A stretch of 6,617 nt of DNA from Nitratiruptor sp. (lineage in GTDB: Bacteria > Campylobacterota > Campylobacteria > Campylobacterales > Nitratiruptoraceae). The notes beneath the pieces were generated by a model. The model was not told the origin of the DNA, searched no databases, and saw only the letters and a program-made list of their open reading frames with translations. Made by a program: the position numbers and the translations under genes. Of this stretch, positions 5,934 through 6,617 are shown one piece after another (positions within the stretch are counted from its first letter, which is position 1; each line of letters begins with the position of its first letter). The DNA lies in NCBI GenBank assembly GCA_015494505.1, contig WGBB01000005.1, positions 1 through 6,617 on the forward strand, in the 5' to 3' direction.

Positions 5934-5954
5934 GGGCCTTTCCTTCAACTGTTG

Positions 5955-6035
5955 TTAACGTATGTTCATTATCGGTGAATGGCCGTTCTTTTTTAGATTA
6001 ACGTTTGTTCATTTCTATACTAACGCAGGTTCACT
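5955..6035. repeat. Four-copy direct repeat array of short dyads, probable TetR operators
   Basis: Three clear 16-bp repeats start at 5955, 5998 and 6020 (TTAACGTATGTTCATT, TTAACGTTTGTTCATT, CTAACGCAGGTTCACT). A degenerate fourth at 5976 (TGAATGGCCGTTCTTT) fills the gap, giving a regular step of 21, 22 and 22 bp, about two helical turns. Each contains an imperfect palindrome near TGAAC-N4-GTTCA. The array begins 21 bp upstream of the TetR start codon and covers its likely promoters, which suggests several dimers bound on one face of the DNA. The ligand protein is inferred from position. Confidence 0.7.
5968..5973 (-). promoter_or_regulatory. Candidate -10 of the TetR gene
   Basis: GATAAT on the minus strand, between the first two repeat copies, would give a leader of about 28 nt. 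A second candidate, TATAGA at 6014-6019 (minus), lies between the last two copies. Neither has a good -35; both would be occluded by proteins on the array. Confidence 0.35.
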
Positions 6036-6058
6036 TAAATAATTCTCAAAATCTATCG

Positions 6059-6090
6059 ACAATATTTATCGGTAAAATGGGCAATATTGT
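6059..6090. repeat. ACAATATT inverted repeat beside the dif-like site
   Basis: ACAATATT (6059-6066) and AATATTGT (6083-6090) are separated by 16 bp. A further CAATAT occurs on the other side of the dif-like core at 6128-6133, so the core is flanked on both sides by this word. Its role is unknown; it could be accessory recombinase binding or simply AT-rich sequence. Confidence 0.4.
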
Positions 6091-6092
6091 TA

Positions 6093-6125
6093 AAAAGTAT
6101 TGAAAACTATAATTTTCAAACTTTT
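6093..6125. other. difH: dif-like Xer recombination site (candidate difH)
   Basis: The left arm AAAAGTATTGAAAA (6093-6106), a 6-bp centre CTATAA (6107-6112) and the right arm TTTTCAAACTTTT (6113-6125) form an inverted repeat: seven inner pairs are perfect, then six more after a one-base bulge. Two recombinase arms around a 6-bp core is the general dif layout. It lies about 60 bp upstream of an XerH gene. Single-recombinase dif/Xer systems in this phylum and in streptococci use atypical sites, and in streptococci the site lies beside the gene. The identification rests on symmetry and position; I could not align it to reference difH sites. Confidence 0.6.
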
Positions 6126-6149
6126 CTCAATATGGCCTCTTTCGGTCTT

Positions 6150-6158
6150 TGCTATACT
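6150..6158 (+). promoter_or_regulatory. Extended -10 promoter of xerH
   Basis: TGC-TATACT, with the hexamer at 6153-6158 and TG at 6150-6151. The predicted start near 6165 gives a leader of about 19 nt containing GGAG (6173-6176). No good -35 is seen. The promoter lies just downstream of the dif-like palindrome. Confidence 0.65.
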
Positions 6159-6183
6159 ATCCTGAAAGATTTGGAGTCAAACT

Positions 6184-6617
6184 ATGAAGTATGCACTCGA
6201 TTTTAAAAACGACTTTTGCGATACACTGCGCTTCTGGATCGAGCGCTACGTTCGTTTCAAGCTGACGTCGCTCTCTAACAGACAGGTCAAAGATCCCAAA
6301 AAACTCCAAGAAATCATCAAACAGTTAACACTCGGTACAGCCGATATGAACGAACTCGCTCAGCTCGCAAGAGCTGCACGCAATGTAGGACTCATAGGTG
6401 TTAATACCTATTTTAAGCCCCTTGAGAAGCTCTATGCGTTCATGTGTGATATGGGACTGGCGAGTATGAAAGAGATCGATGAAGAGATGATAATCGACTT
6501 TCTCACTTCCTCTACCGCAGGACTGAGTGATGCGACGAAGAAAAACTATCGCATCGCTATGATCAATTTCTTTTCCTATATAGACAAAAATAACGAAGAT
6601 AAACATATCTACGATAT
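6184..6617 (+). CDS. xerH: XerH-type tyrosine recombinase, N-terminal part (3' end outside window)
   Basis: The open frame runs from ATG 6184 to the window edge, 144 complete codons without a stop. It corresponds to the N-terminal SAM-like core-binding domain of XerH, the single Xer recombinase of Campylobacterota that resolves chromosome dimers, acting with FtsK at the terminus. Segments that match my memory of Helicobacter XerH are LTSLSNRQVKD (27-37), ARNVGLIGVNTYFKPLEKL (65-83), the run GLSDATKKNYRIA (113-125) and FFSYIDKNNED (129-139). The catalytic domain with its Arg/His residues and tyrosine nucleophile lies beyond the window, so integrity cannot be judged. GGAG at 6173-6176 is seven bases upstream of the start. 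A phage or integron-type integrase is less likely given the specific similarity and the dif-like site directly upstream. Confidence 0.92.
   Translation, partial: MKYALDFKNDFCDTLRFWIERYVRFKLTSLSNRQVKDPKKLQEIIKQLTLGTADMNELAQLARAARNVGLIGVNTYFKPLEKLYAFMCDMGLASMKEIDEEMIIDFLTSSTAGLSDATKKNYRIAMINFFSYIDKNNEDKHIYD

Noticed and set aside
5934..5948. TTG start giving a TetR protein five residues longer
   Set aside because: The ATG at 5933 has AAGGA at a good distance; using the TTG would place that site inside the gene.
5955..6035. CRISPR array
   Set aside because: Repeats are 16 bp with 5-6 bp between copies, far too short for repeat-spacer structure; no cas genes nearby.
6325..6606. Minus-strand open frame at the right end
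   Set aside because: It is antisense to the XerH coding frame, whose protein similarity is clear.

Overview
The window looks like a chromosomal segment of a member of the Campylobacterota (the former Epsilonproteobacteria). The main reasons are a co-directional cbpA-hspR pair, a 5' fragment closely resembling XerH (the single Xer recombinase typical of this group) beside a dif-like palindrome, and promoters built on extended -10 elements without a clear -35. The genus cannot be fixed from the sequence alone; base composition is moderate rather than strongly AT-rich.

Layout, left to right. Positions 1-1286 hold the C-terminal two thirds of the chaperone htpG, cut by the window edge. It is followed by a small XRE-type repressor (1366-1716), then a heat-shock operon in which a class II J-protein (cbpA, 1801-2709) overlaps the MerR-like repressor hspR (2696-3079). 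murA (peptidoglycan precursor synthesis) is convergent on the minus strand, and its stop codon touches that of hspR. Divergent from murA is a two-gene unit: a small unrecognised protein (4408-4821) overlapping a class I SAM methyltransferase (4793-5314). The methyltransferase overlaps tail-to-tail with a TetR-family regulator (5295-5933, minus). A 250-bp gap then carries a four-copy operator-like array and a dif-like palindrome, followed by the first 145 or so codons of xerH (6184 to the window end).

How the parts may work together. htpG, cbpA and hspR form a proteostasis block. HspR is known in this group as a heat-shock repressor that controls its own operon, and a degenerate HAIR-like dyad overlaps the -35 of the cbpA promoter. 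The XRE gene has its own operator-like palindrome (GTAAGAA..TTCTTAC) at its transcription start. The same half-sites recur as pairs at the htpG stop codon and inside htpG. The TetR gene is preceded by four short dyads at 21-22 bp periodicity, probably for autoregulation. The xerH/dif pair probably serves chromosome dimer resolution and would place this segment near the replication terminus, if the dif-like palindrome is the real site.

The most notable unexplained signals are regulatory DNA, not new protein systems: the three GTAAGAA palindromes, the four-copy TetR-side array, the dif-like palindrome with CAATATT flanks, and the hairpin spanning two abutting convergent stop codons. I see no mobile element, CRISPR array, tRNA or rRNA.
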